From Pseudogemmobacter sp044142105 (lineage in GTDB: Bacteria > Pseudomonadota > Alphaproteobacteria > Rhodobacterales > Rhodobacteraceae), in the NCBI RefSeq assembly GCF_044142105.1, contig NZ_JBGTYM010000002.1:434001-498000 (forward strand): a DNA stretch of 64,000 nt, in the 5' to 3' direction. This document shows, in pieces, positions 49,025 to 58,682 of this stretch. The first letter of the stretch is position 1. Each line of letters starts with the position of its first letter. The notes under the pieces are model-generated. The model was not told where the DNA came from. It saw nothing but the letters and a program-made list of their open reading frames with translations, and did no database searches. The translations under genes and the position numbers were made by a program.

Positions 49025-50016
49025 TGTATCTTTCCCAGGCGAAAGGCCCCGATGGCGGGCTTCAGGTGATCTTCCGCGACGGTGCGGGCGCGCGCATCGT
49101 GCCCGGTGTGGCCTCGGTTCATGCGCTGGCGCTGGAGGCGGCAGACACGCGCCGTCCTCTGGCCGGTCTGATCGCCGCGCGCGAGGCAGGCGAGGGCGTC
49201 GACCTGCCCGCCCTGGCCGCCGCGGGGCGCCTTTTGCCACCGATCACCCACCCGGATCCGGCGCATCTGCACATCACCGGCACAGGGCTGACCCATCTCG
49301 GCTCCGCTTCGGCCCGCGACGCGATGCACGCCAAGCTGACGGGTGGCGTCGAGACCCTGACCGACAGCATGAAGATGTTCCGCATGGGGCTGGAGGGCGG
49401 GCGGCCCGATGAGGGCAAGGTCGGTGCGCAGCCGGAATGGTTCTACAAGGGCAACGGCCATGTCGCCGTGGCGCCCGGCGCGGCCCTGACGGCGCCCGGT
49501 TTTGCCGAGGATGGCGGCGAAGAGCCGGAATTGGCGGGGATCTATGTCATCGCCAGCGACGGCACACCCTGCCGGCTGGGCTTTGCCCTGGGCAATGAAT
49601 TCTCGGACCACGTGACGGAACGGGTGAATTACCTGTGGCTTGCCCACTCCAAGCTGCGCTGCGCTTCATACGGGCCGGAAATCCGCCTTGGCCCCTGCCC
49701 GGGCGATGTGCGCGGCACCAGCCGCATCCGGCGCGGTAGTACGGTGATCTGGGAAAAGCCCTTCCTGTCCGGCGAGGCCAACATGTCGCATACGCTGGCC
49801 AATCTGGAGCACCATCATTTCAAATATCCGCTCTTCCGCCAACCCGGCGATGTGCACGTGCATATGTTCGGCACGGCCACCCTGTCCTTCGCCGACGGGG
49901 TGAAGACCGAGGCGGGCGATGTCTTCGAAATCGAGGCGCCCGATTTCGGTCTGCCGCTGCAAAACCCGCTGGCCTTCGCGGCCGAGACGGGTCTTGCCAA
50001 AGTCACCCAGCTCTGA
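49024..50016 (+). CDS. gguC: GguC/AraD1-family protein, candidate 2-keto-3-deoxy-arabinonate dehydratase
   Basis: A 330-residue protein of the fumarylacetoacetate-hydrolase-like fold (GguC/AraD1). The core reads EWFYKGNG, then GFALGNEFSDHVTE with acidic metal-ligand residues, and SKLRCASYGPEI. It begins inside the gguB stop (TGATG) and is followed eight bases later by arabinonate dehydratase. In this pathway the enzyme between that dehydratase and semialdehyde oxidation is otherwise missing, so GguC is the natural candidate to dehydrate the keto-deoxy acid. That role is inferred from position; the family annotation alone does not fix the reaction. Confidence 0.85.
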   Translation: MYLSQAKGPDGGLQVIFRDGAGARIVPGVASVHALALEAADTRRPLAGLIAAREAGEGVDLPALAAAGRLLPPITHPDPAHLHITGTGLTHLGSASARDAMHAKLTGGVETLTDSMKMFRMGLEGGRPDEGKVGAQPEWFYKGNGHVAVAPGAALTAPGFAEDGGEEPELAGIYVIASDGTPCRLGFALGNEFSDHVTERVNYLWLAHSKLRCASYGPEIRLGPCPGDVRGTSRIRRGSTVIWEKPFLSGEANMSHTLANLEHHHFKYPLFRQPGDVHVHMFGTATLSFADGVKTEAGDVFEIEAPDFGLPLQNPLAFAAETGLAKVTQL

Positions 50017-50023
50017 GGCCAAA

Positions 50024-51766
50024 ATGACCTTCAAACCCGCCAAATGGCCCCGCAAACTGCGCTCGCAGGAATGGTTCGGCGGCACCGGCCGCGACCAGAT
50101 CTATCATCGCGGCTGGATGAAGAACCAGGGTTTCCCGCATGACCTGTTCGATGGTCGCCCCGTGATCGGCATCCTGAACACCTGGTCGGAACTGACGCCC
50201 TGCAACGCGCATCTGAACGACCTTGCGCAGCGGGTGAAGCATGGCATCTACGAGGCGGGCGGCTTTCCGGTCGAAGTGCCGGTGTTTTCCACCTCAGAGT
50301 CGGCCTTCCGCCCGACTGCGATGATGTTCCGCAACCTGGCCGCCATGGCGGTGGAAGAACAGATGCGCGGCCAGCCGATGGATGGCTGCGTGCTGTTGGT
50401 CGGCTGCGACAAGACCACGCCGTCCTTGCTGATGGCGGCGGCCTCGACCGATCTGCCGTCGATCATCGTCACCGGCGGGCCGATGCTGAACGGCTATTTC
50501 CGCAATGAACGCGTGGGATCGGGCACGCATCTGTGGAAATTCTCGGAAGCGGTGAAGGCGGGCGAGATGACGGCGGCGGAATTCGCCGAGGCCGAAGCTT
50601 CGATGAGCCGTTCTCCGGGCTCGTGCAACACAATGGGCACGGCTTCGACCATGGCCAGCATGGCCGAGGCGCTGGGCATGGCCTTGTCGGGCAATGCGGC
50701 GATCCCGGCGGTGGACAGCCGCCGCCGCGTCATGGCGCAGCTGACCGGGCGGCGCATCGTGCAGATGGTGAAGGACGATCTGAAACCTTCCGACATCCTG
50801 ACGAAGCAGGCCTTCGAGAATGCCATCCGCACCAATGCAGCCATTGGCGGCAGCACCAATGCCGTCATCCATCTTCTTGCGATCGCGGGCCGTGTCGGCG
50901 TGGACCTGACGCTGGACGACTGGGACCGCTGCGGCCGCAACGTGCCGACCATCGTGAACCTGATGCCCTCGGGCAAGTACCTGATGGAAGAATTCTTCTA
51001 TGCGGGTGGCCTGCCGGTCGTCATCAAACGGCTGGGCGAGGCGGGCCTGCTGCACAAGGAGGCGCTGACGGTTTCGGGCCAGACCGCCTGGGAGCAGGTG
51101 AAGGATGTCACAAATCACAATGAAGACGTGATCCTGCCCGCCGAGAAGGCGCTGACCAGATCGGGCGGTGTGGTGGTCCTGAAGGGCAATCTCGCGCCGA
51201 AGGGCGCGGTGCTGAAGCCTTCGGCCGCCTCGCCGCATCTGCTGAGCCATCGCGGCCGCGCGGTCGTGTTCGAGGATATCGACGACTACAAGGCCAAGAT
51301 CAACGACGAGGCGCTGGATATTGACGAGACCTGCGTGATGGTCCTCAAGAACTGCGGCCCCAAGGGTTACCCGGGCATGGCCGAGGTCGGCAATATGGGC
51401 CTGCCGCCCAAGGTGCTGCGCAAGGGCATCACCGACATGGTCCGCATCTCGGACGCGCGCATGTCGGGCACCGCCTATGGCACGGTCGTGCTGCATACCT
51501 CGCCCGAGGCGGCGGCGGGCGGTCCTCTGGCCGTGGTGCGCGACGGCGACATGATTGATCTTGATGTGCCAAACCGTCGCCTGCATCTGGATATCCCGGA
51601 AGCAGAACTGGAAGCGCGGCTTGCCGCCTGGACGCCGAGCCATACCCAGCCGGACAGCGGCTATGCCTTCCTGCATCAGGCGCATGTCCAGGGCGCCGAT
51701 ACCGGCGCCGACCTTGATTTCCTCAAGGGGTGCCGCGGCGCACCGGTGGGCAAGGATTCGCATTGA
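50024..51766 (+). CDS. araC: L-arabinonate dehydratase (IlvD/Edd family)
   Basis: A 580-residue Fe-S dehydratase. Cluster cysteines are Cys60 (LTPCNAHL), Cys128 (GCDKTTPS, with Lys129 binding Mg2+) and Cys201 (SPGSCNTMGTAS), spaced as in the Rhizobium arabinonate dehydratase. It removes water from L-arabinonate (and possibly D-fuconate or D-galactonate) to give the 2-keto-3-deoxy acid. GAGG lies before the ATG at 50024. Its stop shares a base with the next start. The symbol here is the dehydratase of the oxidative pathway, not the enteric regulator AraC. Confidence 0.92.
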   Translation: MTFKPAKWPRKLRSQEWFGGTGRDQIYHRGWMKNQGFPHDLFDGRPVIGILNTWSELTPCNAHLNDLAQRVKHGIYEAGGFPVEVPVFSTSESAFRPTAMMFRNLAAMAVEEQMRGQPMDGCVLLVGCDKTTPSLLMAAASTDLPSIIVTGGPMLNGYFRNERVGSGTHLWKFSEAVKAGEMTAAEFAEAEASMSRSPGSCNTMGTASTMASMAEALGMALSGNAAIPAVDSRRRVMAQLTGRRIVQMVKDDLKPSDILTKQAFENAIRTNAAIGGSTNAVIHLLAIAGRVGVDLTLDDWDRCGRNVPTIVNLMPSGKYLMEEFFYAGGLPVVIKRLGEAGLLHKEALTVSGQTAWEQVKDVTNHNEDVILPAEKALTRSGGVVVLKGNLAPKGAVLKPSAASPHLLSHRGRAVVFEDIDDYKAKINDEALDIDETCVMVLKNCGPKGYPGMAEVGNMGLPPKVLRKGITDMVRISDARMSGTAYGTVVLHTSPEAAAGGPLAVVRDGDMIDLDVPNRRLHLDIPEAELEARLAAWTPSHTQPDSGYAFLHQAHVQGADTGADLDFLKGCRGAPVGKDSH

Positions 51767-52698
51767 TGCCGGCTCCGGTCGCCCCAATTCCGGTGGCGCT
51801 GGTCGGCATCGGCAAGATCGCTGTCGACCAGCATGTTCCGGCCATTGCCGCCAGCCCCGACTGGCATCTGGTCGCCACCGTCTCGCGCCATGGTACGGTG
51901 CCGGGCGTGGCCCCCCATACCGACATCGCGCAGATGCTGGACGCGCATCCCGAGGTGCAGGTCGTCTCGCTGTGCCTGCCGCCCGTGCCGCGCTTTGCCG
52001 CGGCCGAGGCGGCCTTGCGAGCCGGCCGCCATGTGATGCTGGAAAAGCCGCCCGGCGCCACGCTGGCCGAGGTGCACGCCCTGCAGGACATGGCCGCCGC
52101 CCGGGGCCTGACGCTCTACACCACCTGGCACAGCCGCATGGCCCATGCCGTCGCGCCCGCCCGCGCCTGGCTGGCCGACAAGACGGTCACCCGCGCCCAT
52201 ATCACCTGGCGCGAGGATGTGCGGAAATGGCACCCGGGCCAGGATTGGGTGTTCGAACCCGGCGGCATGGGCGTCTTCGATCCCGGCATCAACGCCCTGT
52301 CGATCCTGACCCATATCCTGCCGCGCCCCGTCCACCTGACCGCGGCGACCCTGACCTTCCCCGAAAACCGCCAGACGCCCATCGCGGCGCAGCTGACCTT
52401 CACGGGCGGCGTCAGCGCCGATTTCGACTGGCGCCAGGAAGGCCCGCAGACCTGGGATATCGAGATTGACACCGATGCGGGCCCGATGGCCCTGCGCCTG
52501 GGCGGCAACCTGCTGGAAATCGGCGGCCAGCCCTCGGGCGGGGAAAACTCGATCATGGGCGAATACCCGGCCCTTTACGCCCGCATGGCCGATCTGGTCC
52601 GCCAGGGGCAAAGCGAAGTCGACCTGGCGCCCATGGTCCATGTCTCCGACGCGCTGACACTGGGCCGGCGCCAGATCACCGATCCTTTCCACTTCTGA
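51766..52698 (+). CDS. Gfo/Idh/MocA-family sugar 1-dehydrogenase
   Basis: A 310-residue NAD(P)-dependent oxidoreductase: Rossmann loop VALVGIGKIAVDQHVPAI near residue 10, EKPPGATLAE around 97, and the substrate-side GGMGVFDPGINALSIL. Context points to oxidation of L-arabinose or D-galactose at C1 to the lactone. The start overlaps the dehydratase stop (TGATG). No lactonase gene follows in the window; hydrolysis may be spontaneous or encoded elsewhere. Confidence 0.9.
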   Translation: MPAPVAPIPVALVGIGKIAVDQHVPAIAASPDWHLVATVSRHGTVPGVAPHTDIAQMLDAHPEVQVVSLCLPPVPRFAAAEAALRAGRHVMLEKPPGATLAEVHALQDMAAARGLTLYTTWHSRMAHAVAPARAWLADKTVTRAHITWREDVRKWHPGQDWVFEPGGMGVFDPGINALSILTHILPRPVHLTAATLTFPENRQTPIAAQLTFTGGVSADFDWRQEGPQTWDIEIDTDAGPMALRLGGNLLEIGGQPSGGENSIMGEYPALYARMADLVRQGQSEVDLAPMVHVSDALTLGRRQITDPFHF

Positions 52699-52713
52699 AC
52701 CTTCCTCTCTGTT

Positions 52714-52748
52714 CAAATATCCCGGGGGTCCGGGGGCAGGGCCCCCGG
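52714..52748 (-). repeat. interspersed GC stem-loop repeat, copy B
   Basis: CAAATATCCCGGGGGTCC is followed by an 8-bp stem CCGGGGGC/GCCCCCGG (52730-52737 with 52741-52748). On the other strand it reads nearly the same as copy A at 46235-46270. It sits between the sugar dehydrogenase and the semialdehyde dehydrogenase genes. Confidence 0.7.
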
Positions 52749-52772
52749 TCTTCCAACGCAAAGGAGACCGAC

Positions 52773-54284
52773 ATGCTGACCGGCAAGCACCTGATCGCGG
52801 GCCAATGGGTTGAAGGCGAAAGCCGCTTCGCCTCGACCCCCGCCCATGGCCCCTCGCATGATTTCGCGGTCGGCACCCCCGCCCATGTCGCCCAGGCCTG
52901 CGCCGCTGCCGAAGCCGCGGCGCTGGATTTCGACGCCGCCGGCCCCGAGGCCCGCGCGCGGTTTCTGGAAACCATCGCCGCCGAGATCGACGCCCGCGGC
53001 GATGCGATCACCGAGATCGGCAGCCAGGAAACCGGCCTGCCCGAAGCGCGGCTGGTGGGCGAACGCGGCCGCACCACGGGGCAGCTGAAGCTGTTCGCCA
53101 GCCATATCCGCAAGGAGGGCTGGCTCGACCTGCGCCACGATCCGGCGCTGCCCGACCGCCAGCCGCTGCCGCGCCCCGACCTGCGGATGATGCAGCGCCC
53201 GATCGGCCCGGTCGCGGTCTTCGGCGCCTCGAACTTCCCGCTGGCCTTCTCGGTCGCGGGCGGCGACACGGCCTCGGCGCTGGCCGCCGGCTGCCCGGTG
53301 GTGGTCAAGGGCCATTCCGCCCATCCCGGCACCGGAGAGCTTGTGGCCCAGGCGGTGGATGCCGCGATCCGCGCCTGCGCCATGCCTGCGGGCACGTTCA
53401 GCCTGGTTCAAGGGGGCAATCGCGACGTGGGCGAGGCGCTGGTGCGCGATCCGCGCATCAAGGCGGTGGGTTTTACCGGCTCGCTCTTCGGCGGTCGCGC
53501 GCTGTTTGACCTTTGCGCGGCAAGGCCCGAGCCGATCCCGTTCTTTGGCGAGCTGGGCTCGGTCAACCCGATGTTTCTCTTGCCCGCAGCCGTGGCTGCG
53601 CGGGGCGAGGCGATTGCCAAGGGCTGGGCGGCCAGCCTGACCATGGGTGCGGGGCAGTTCTGCACGAATCCCGGGATCGCGGTGGTGATCGATGGGCCGG
53701 ATGCCGATGCCTTTGTGGCTGCGGCCCGCACCGCACTGGCGACGGTCGGGCCGCAGACCATGCTGACCGATGGCATCGCTGCCGCCTATCGCAAGGGCCG
53801 CGACAGGATCGCTTCGGGACAGGGGGTGCGCGAGGTTCTGATCAGCACGCCGGAACATCGCCTGGCCACTCCGCTATTGTATGAGGTTTCGGGCAGCGAC
53901 TGGCTGGCCGATCACGCGCTGGCGGAAGAGGTCTTCGGTCCGCTGGGCATCGTGGTCCGTGTCCGCCATGCCGCCGAGATGCTGGCCGTCGCGCAGGGCT
54001 TGCAGGGCCAGTTGACCTGCACTCTGCATCTGGACGAAGGCGACACGGATCTGGCGCAGACCCTTATGCCGGTGCTGGAGCGCAAGGCGGGTCGCATTCT
54101 TGCCAATGGTTTTCCGACCGGGGTCGAGGTGGCGGATGCCATGGTCCATGGCGGCCCCTATCCGGCCAGCACCAATTTCGGGGCGACCAGCGTGGGCACT
54201 TTGTCGATCCGGCGCTGGTTGCGCCCGGTCTGTTATCAGAACCTGCCCGAGGCGCTGTTGCCAGCCGCGTTGCGCGCGAGCTGA
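52773..54284 (+). CDS. 2,5-dioxovalerate (alpha-ketoglutaric semialdehyde) dehydrogenase
   Basis: A 503-residue aldehyde dehydrogenase with general base Glu260 in FFGELGSVNP and catalytic Cys297 in GAGQFCTNPG. GELGSVNP rather than ELGGK is characteristic of the NADP-linked ketoglutarate-semialdehyde group. It makes 2-oxoglutarate, the end product of the non-phosphorylative arabinose route. GGAG lies upstream of the ATG at 52773. It is the last gene of the chvE-ggu operon. Confidence 0.92.
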   Translation: MLTGKHLIAGQWVEGESRFASTPAHGPSHDFAVGTPAHVAQACAAAEAAALDFDAAGPEARARFLETIAAEIDARGDAITEIGSQETGLPEARLVGERGRTTGQLKLFASHIRKEGWLDLRHDPALPDRQPLPRPDLRMMQRPIGPVAVFGASNFPLAFSVAGGDTASALAAGCPVVVKGHSAHPGTGELVAQAVDAAIRACAMPAGTFSLVQGGNRDVGEALVRDPRIKAVGFTGSLFGGRALFDLCAARPEPIPFFGELGSVNPMFLLPAAVAARGEAIAKGWAASLTMGAGQFCTNPGIAVVIDGPDADAFVAAARTALATVGPQTMLTDGIAAAYRKGRDRIASGQGVREVLISTPEHRLATPLLYEVSGSDWLADHALAEEVFGPLGIVVRVRHAAEMLAVAQGLQGQLTCTLHLDEGDTDLAQTLMPVLERKAGRILANGFPTGVEVADAMVHGGPYPASTNFGATSVGTLSIRRWLRPVCYQNLPEALLPAALRAS

Positions 54285-54328
54285 CGGCGCGGCGCACCGC
54301 CAAACACGTGCCGAGCGGGCCTTGCCTT

Positions 54329-55354
54329 TCAGGGCTGGGTCATCGCCGCCTGCCATTCGCCCAGAAAGGCCGCGCGGCGCACCTTGTCGAGATTGGCAAG
54401 CAGCCCGGGGTCAAGCCGGATCGGCCGGGCCGAAGGCGGCAGGCTGGCCAGGGGCGCCGTCACCGAATACATGCCCGAGGCCTGAGCCATGCGGGTCTGG
54501 CCATCGACCGACAACAGGAAGGACAGCACCTTGGCCCCCAGATCGGGCCGCCGTGCCGTGGTCGGCACCAGCGCGGTGCGGATCAGAAGCAGGGTGAAAT
54601 CCTCGGGTTCAAGCACCACAAGACCGCGATCGCGGTTGGCCTGGGCCAGCGCGTAGCTGGCGACCACATTATAGGCGATGTCGAGCCGCCCTTCGGCCAG
54701 ATCGCGGATCATCTCGCCCGAACAGCACTAAAGCTTCGCGTCCAGTCGCCCCATAACTTCGGCCAGCCGCCAGAACGTGTTGCCCAAGCCGGCATCCTGG
54801 GTGGCGAAAAGATAGCCCGCGCCGGAAATCGCCGGGTCATGGGTGCCGATGCGCTGGCGGAAGCGTTCCGGGTTGTCGCGCAGCAGATCGATCAATTCGC
54901 GGCGCGTGCGGGGCGGCGCGCGTCCGGCGAAGGCGCGGGCCGAGACGACGATCACAACCGGTTCCAGCGCGAAACCATAGACCAGATCGCGCCAATGCGC
55001 CCAATGCGGCAGGGTTTCGGCGGTTTCAGGCATCTGCGGCAGGGCATAGCCGTCATTCGCAAGCTGGACCTGAAGGTCCATGGCGGAAGAGATGACCAGA
55101 TCGAAGGCCGCGCCTTCCTCGACGATGGCCTCCTGTACCGACAGGGCCGAGGCCACCACATAGTCGACGGTCAGGTCCGGGTGTTCGACCAGGAATGCCT
55201 CAAGCAGCGGGCGCGCGGTCACGCTGTCGGTGGTGGACAGGATCGACACGGTCGCGACCGGCGCCGCACCGTCCATGCGCAGATGCTCTTCGATATCGAA
55301 CCCCAGGGCGGGGCTGGCAAGGCTTACCGCAAGGGCAGCGAGAAAAGCGCGCAT
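54329..55354 (-). pseudogene. periplasmic binding protein of the tctE sensor locus, amber-interrupted
   Basis: It would encode 341 residues: a signal peptide (about 18 residues, ending PALG) and an extracellular solute-binding fold (VATVSILSTTDSVTARPLLEAF, later IAYNVVASYALAQAN). A TAG at 54728-54730 interrupts the same frame between GRLDAKL and CCSGEMIRDL; homologues appear to have Tyr here, so a single-base change is enough. Its start overlaps the 3' end of tctE by 31 bases. Binding proteins in this position accompany TctE-type kinases. The protein would be cut at about 60 percent of its length, through the second lobe. Confidence 0.8.
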
Positions 55355-56400
55355 GTGCCGCCTCCGTCCCGGGGGGATAGGGTGAAACTGCCGCCCGAGG
55401 CCTCGGCCACCTCAAGCACGATGGTCAGGCCAAGGCCAGAGCCGACGATGTCGGAGACATTGCCACCCCGGCGGAACCGTTGCGACAGTTCCACAAGATC
55501 CGCCCCGCCAAGCCCGCGTCCCCGGTCGCAGACCTGCGTTTCGGCGCGCCCGTCGCGCAGGGCAAGGATGACTTCGACCTGCGCTTCGTCTGGCGAGTAT
55601 TTGATCGCGTTGTCCAGGATGTTGCGCAGGGCCGCCTCGACCATCAGCCGGTCGCCCAGCACCGGTATCGCGGCTTCAGGCGCGGCGAAGGCCAGGGTGA
55701 TCTCGCGCAGATCGGCGGTGGGACGAAAGGACTGCACCTGCGCGGCAAGGATTGCACCCAGGTCGAACTCGGCCCGGTCCAGGCGGTCGGTGCGGTACAG
55801 GACCAGCGCTTGTTCCAGAAGCTGCCCCGCTGAGCGCGAGCTTTCCTCGACCGAGCGGATCACGCTGAGCAACCGGGCGCGGGTGCCTTCTTCCTGGCTC
55901 TGGCGCAGGGCGATTTCTGCCTCGGTCCGCACGGTCGACAGCGGGGTACGGATGTGGTGGGCGGCTTCGGCGATGAAGGTCTCGGTGCGCGACAGCGCCC
56001 CGCGGAGCCGCAGGATGAAGCCGTTCAGCGCGCCGATCAGCGGCCCCCAGCTCGCGTGGGACCGACTGGTTCACCGCGCGCAGATCATGCGGGCCTCGAC
56101 GAGACACCGCTTCGGTCACCCGGCCCACCGGGCCCAGGATCGCGCGGGCGGCCAGAAGCGAAAGAGGCACCGCAAGGATGAAAAAGCAGACGCCCAGAAG
56201 GGCGGCGCGCGCCCCGATGCTGTCTGCGATGTTTTTCTGCCCGAACCGGGTCTGGCCCAGAACCACAAGCGCGGTAACCGTCTTGCCGTCGATCAGCATC
56301 CGGCGCGTCACGGCGGCGAGCCGCAGGTCATAGTCACGATAGGGCGCGGTGTAGAATTGCGGCGCGCTGGCCGTGCTGTCGGCCGAGCCGGTGCCGGGCT
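55324..56400 (-). pseudogene. tctE: TctE-type sensor kinase, truncated and frameshifted
   Basis: The 5' part is missing: the frame opens mid-sensor near 56400 (YTAPYRDYDLRLAAVTRRML), followed by a membrane helix and linker. After SVPRELG a run of five G (around 56049) instead of the expected four shifts the frame. The correct frame continues with the dimerisation helix and, from about 55932, an intact ATP-binding domain (LRNILDNAIKYSP, CDRGRGLGG, GSGLGLTIV). No response regulator (tctD) is present. Both lesions should inactivate it. Confidence 0.85.
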
Positions 56401-56672
56401 TTGAGGAAATCCCGACCGCCAAGTCGCAGGGCTTCGACGTCGAAGTGGTGAACTGGCGCGGCCTCTATGTGCCCAAGGGCATCTCGGACGACCAGTTCAA
56501 CGCCTGGGCCGAAAAGCTGCAAACCATCGCCGACAGCGCCGAATGGAAGCAGATCATGGCTGACAACGGTCTGGCGCCTTTCACCAAGGTCGGGACAGAC
56601 TTCCAGGGCTGGATCGATCAGGTCGTTGCCGACACCAACCAGCTCTCCAAAGACATCGGGATCATCCAATGA
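56400..56672 (+). pseudogene. tctC: TctC tricarboxylate receptor, 3' fragment
   Basis: Only about the last 90 residues of a TctC-family receptor remain: IPTAKSQGFDVEVVNWRGLYVPKGISDDQ to the stop at 56672. Full members are about 320 residues with a signal peptide. The break coincides with the truncated 5' end of tctE on the other strand, so one deletion removed both gene starts and what lay between. The start of tctB overlaps its stop. Confidence 0.87.
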
Positions 56673-57112
56673 TGAAAAGCGACCGGATCTTTGGTCTGGT
56701 CGTGGTCCTGTCGGCGCTCGCGTATTTCGCGGGCGCCTGGCAGATCCAGGCCGGAATGATGATGGACCCGCTGGGTCAGCGCGCCTTCCCGATGCTGATC
56801 GCGGCGGATGGCCTGATCTGCGGTATCGGCATCCTGCTGCGCCCCGACGCCGAGCCGGAATGGCCGGGCGCGCGGGCCTGGTTCGCCATGGGCATCGCTC
56901 TGTTGGCGCTGGTGGCCTATGCCTATTCCATCGTGCCCCTGGGCTTCCTGATCCCGACGGCCATCGCCTCGGCGGCCATCGGCTATCTGATCGAACCCAA
57001 GGCCATGCAAAGCGTCATGATGGGCATCGGCCTGTCTGTGGTGCTCTATGTCATCTTCAAATATGGCCTGGGCCTGGGCTTGCAGCCCTTTCCCCGGGCG
57101 CTGATGGGCTGA
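56669..57112 (+). CDS. tctB: TctB small permease subunit
   Basis: A 147-residue membrane protein of the TctB family with four helices; MDPLGQRAFPMLIAADGLICG and VPLGFLIPTAIASAAIGYLI are typical. It pairs with TctA and TctC in tripartite tricarboxylate transporters. The frame is intact, but its receptor is truncated, the large permease is frameshifted and its original promoter is probably deleted, so it is unlikely to serve transport. Confidence 0.88.
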   Translation: MMKSDRIFGLVVVLSALAYFAGAWQIQAGMMMDPLGQRAFPMLIAADGLICGIGILLRPDAEPEWPGARAWFAMGIALLALVAYAYSIVPLGFLIPTAIASAAIGYLIEPKAMQSVMMGIGLSVVLYVIFKYGLGLGLQPFPRALMG

Positions 57113-57128
57113 GGGGGGCCGCATCGCT

Positions 57129-58654
57129 ATGGATACCTTGGCCAACCTCTGGATGGGGTTCGGCGTCGCCGTGACGCCCTATACCCTGTTCCTTGCCATC
57201 TGCGGCTGTTTCCTGGGCACGATCATCGGCGCGCTGCCGGGCCTTGGCCCATCGAACGGCGTCGCCATCCTGATCCCGCTGGCCTTCGCGCTCAAGCTGG
57301 ATGCGATCGAGGCGCTGGTTCTGCTGACCTGGGTCTATTACGGCTGCATGTATGGCGGGCGGATATCGTCGATCCTCTTGAACATTCCCGGCGACGAGCC
57401 CGCGATGATGACCACGCTGGACGGGTTCCCCATGGCCAAGCAGGGCCGGGCGGGGATGCGCTGGTGATCTCGGGTGTCGTCTCTTTCATGGGCTCTTTCC
57501 TGTCGACGGTCGGTTTGGTCGTCATGGCGCCGGCCCTGGCCTCGGTCGCCTATCGCTTTGGTCCGGCCGAATATTTCGCGCTCTACATGCTTGCCTGTGC
57601 AACGCTGGGCGGCCTGACCTCGAACAACCAGGCCAAATCCGCCTTTGCGGCCTGTCTTGGCCTTGAGCTGTCTATGGTGGGTCTGGACAATTCGACCAGC
57701 GCCACCCGCTTCACCGGCGGCACCCTGCATCTCTATGACGGGATCGACTTTCTGGTCGCCATCGTCGGCCTGTTCGCCATTTCGGAGATCTTCATCTTCA
57801 TCGAAAGCCATGGACGCAGCTCGGCCCTGGGGATCAAGGTTGGAAAACTGTCGGTGCCATGGGGCGATCTGAAACGCACCTTCGGCGCGATGATGCGCGG
57901 CACGGGGCTTGGCTTCATCGCCGGTATCCTGCCGGGGGCGGGTGCTTCGCTGGGCTCGTTCATGGCCTATATGGCCGAGAAGAGCTTTTCGAACCGCAAG
58001 GGCACATTTGGCAAGGGCGACCCGCGCGGCGTGGCCGCACCGGAAGCCGGGAACAATGCCGCCGCGGGCGGCGCGATGATCCCGATGCTGACGCTGGGCG
58101 TGCCCGGTTCGGGCACCACGGCGGTTATGCTGGCGCTGCTACTGACGCTGAACATCACCCCCGGTCCGCGACTGTTCACCGACCAGCCGCAAGTGGTTTG
58201 GGGCCTGATCGCCAGCCTCTTCATCGCGAATGTCGTGCTTCTGATCTTGAACGTCCTGATGGAGCGGCTGTTCGTGAAGATCCTCTCGGTGCCGCCGTGG
58301 TTCCTGATGCCCATGGTCACCATGGTCAGTTTCGTTGGGATTTTCTCGCTTTCGGGCAGCTATTTCGATCTTCTGCTGATGATCATCTTCGGCGTGCTGG
58401 GCTATATCCTGCGCAAGCTGGATGTGCCGACGATGCCGGTGATACTGGGCATCCTTCTGGGCAACCAGATGGAAGACTGGCTGCGCCGAGGGCTGACCAT
58501 CTCGGATGGCGACTGGATGTTCCTGTTCTCGTCGCCGATTGCGGTCGTGCTGTGGATCCTGGCGGTCGGCGGTTTCCTTGCCCCGCTGTTCCTGCGCAGG
58601 GTGTTGCAGCGGCCGCCGGTTCCTGAAACTGACCTGCCGATGGACAAGGACTGA
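57129..58654 (+). pseudogene. tctA: TctA large permease subunit, frameshifted
   Basis: Two frames together make a full TctA (about 505 residues). The first, 57129-57467, runs through PGLGPSNGVAILIPLAFAL to MAKQGRAG. One base is then missing in the G-run near 57450-57456, producing a TGA. The second frame (57464-58654) resumes with LVISGVVSFMGSF and contains GILPGAGASLGSF, PEAGNNAAAGGAMIPMLTLGVPGSGTTAVML. A GTG overlaps the TGA by four bases, so the second part could be translated by coupling. A two-piece functional permease cannot be excluded but is unlikely. Confidence 0.85.
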
Positions 58655-58682
58655 CCTCGCAAGGGGTGTGAAGGAGAAAAAG

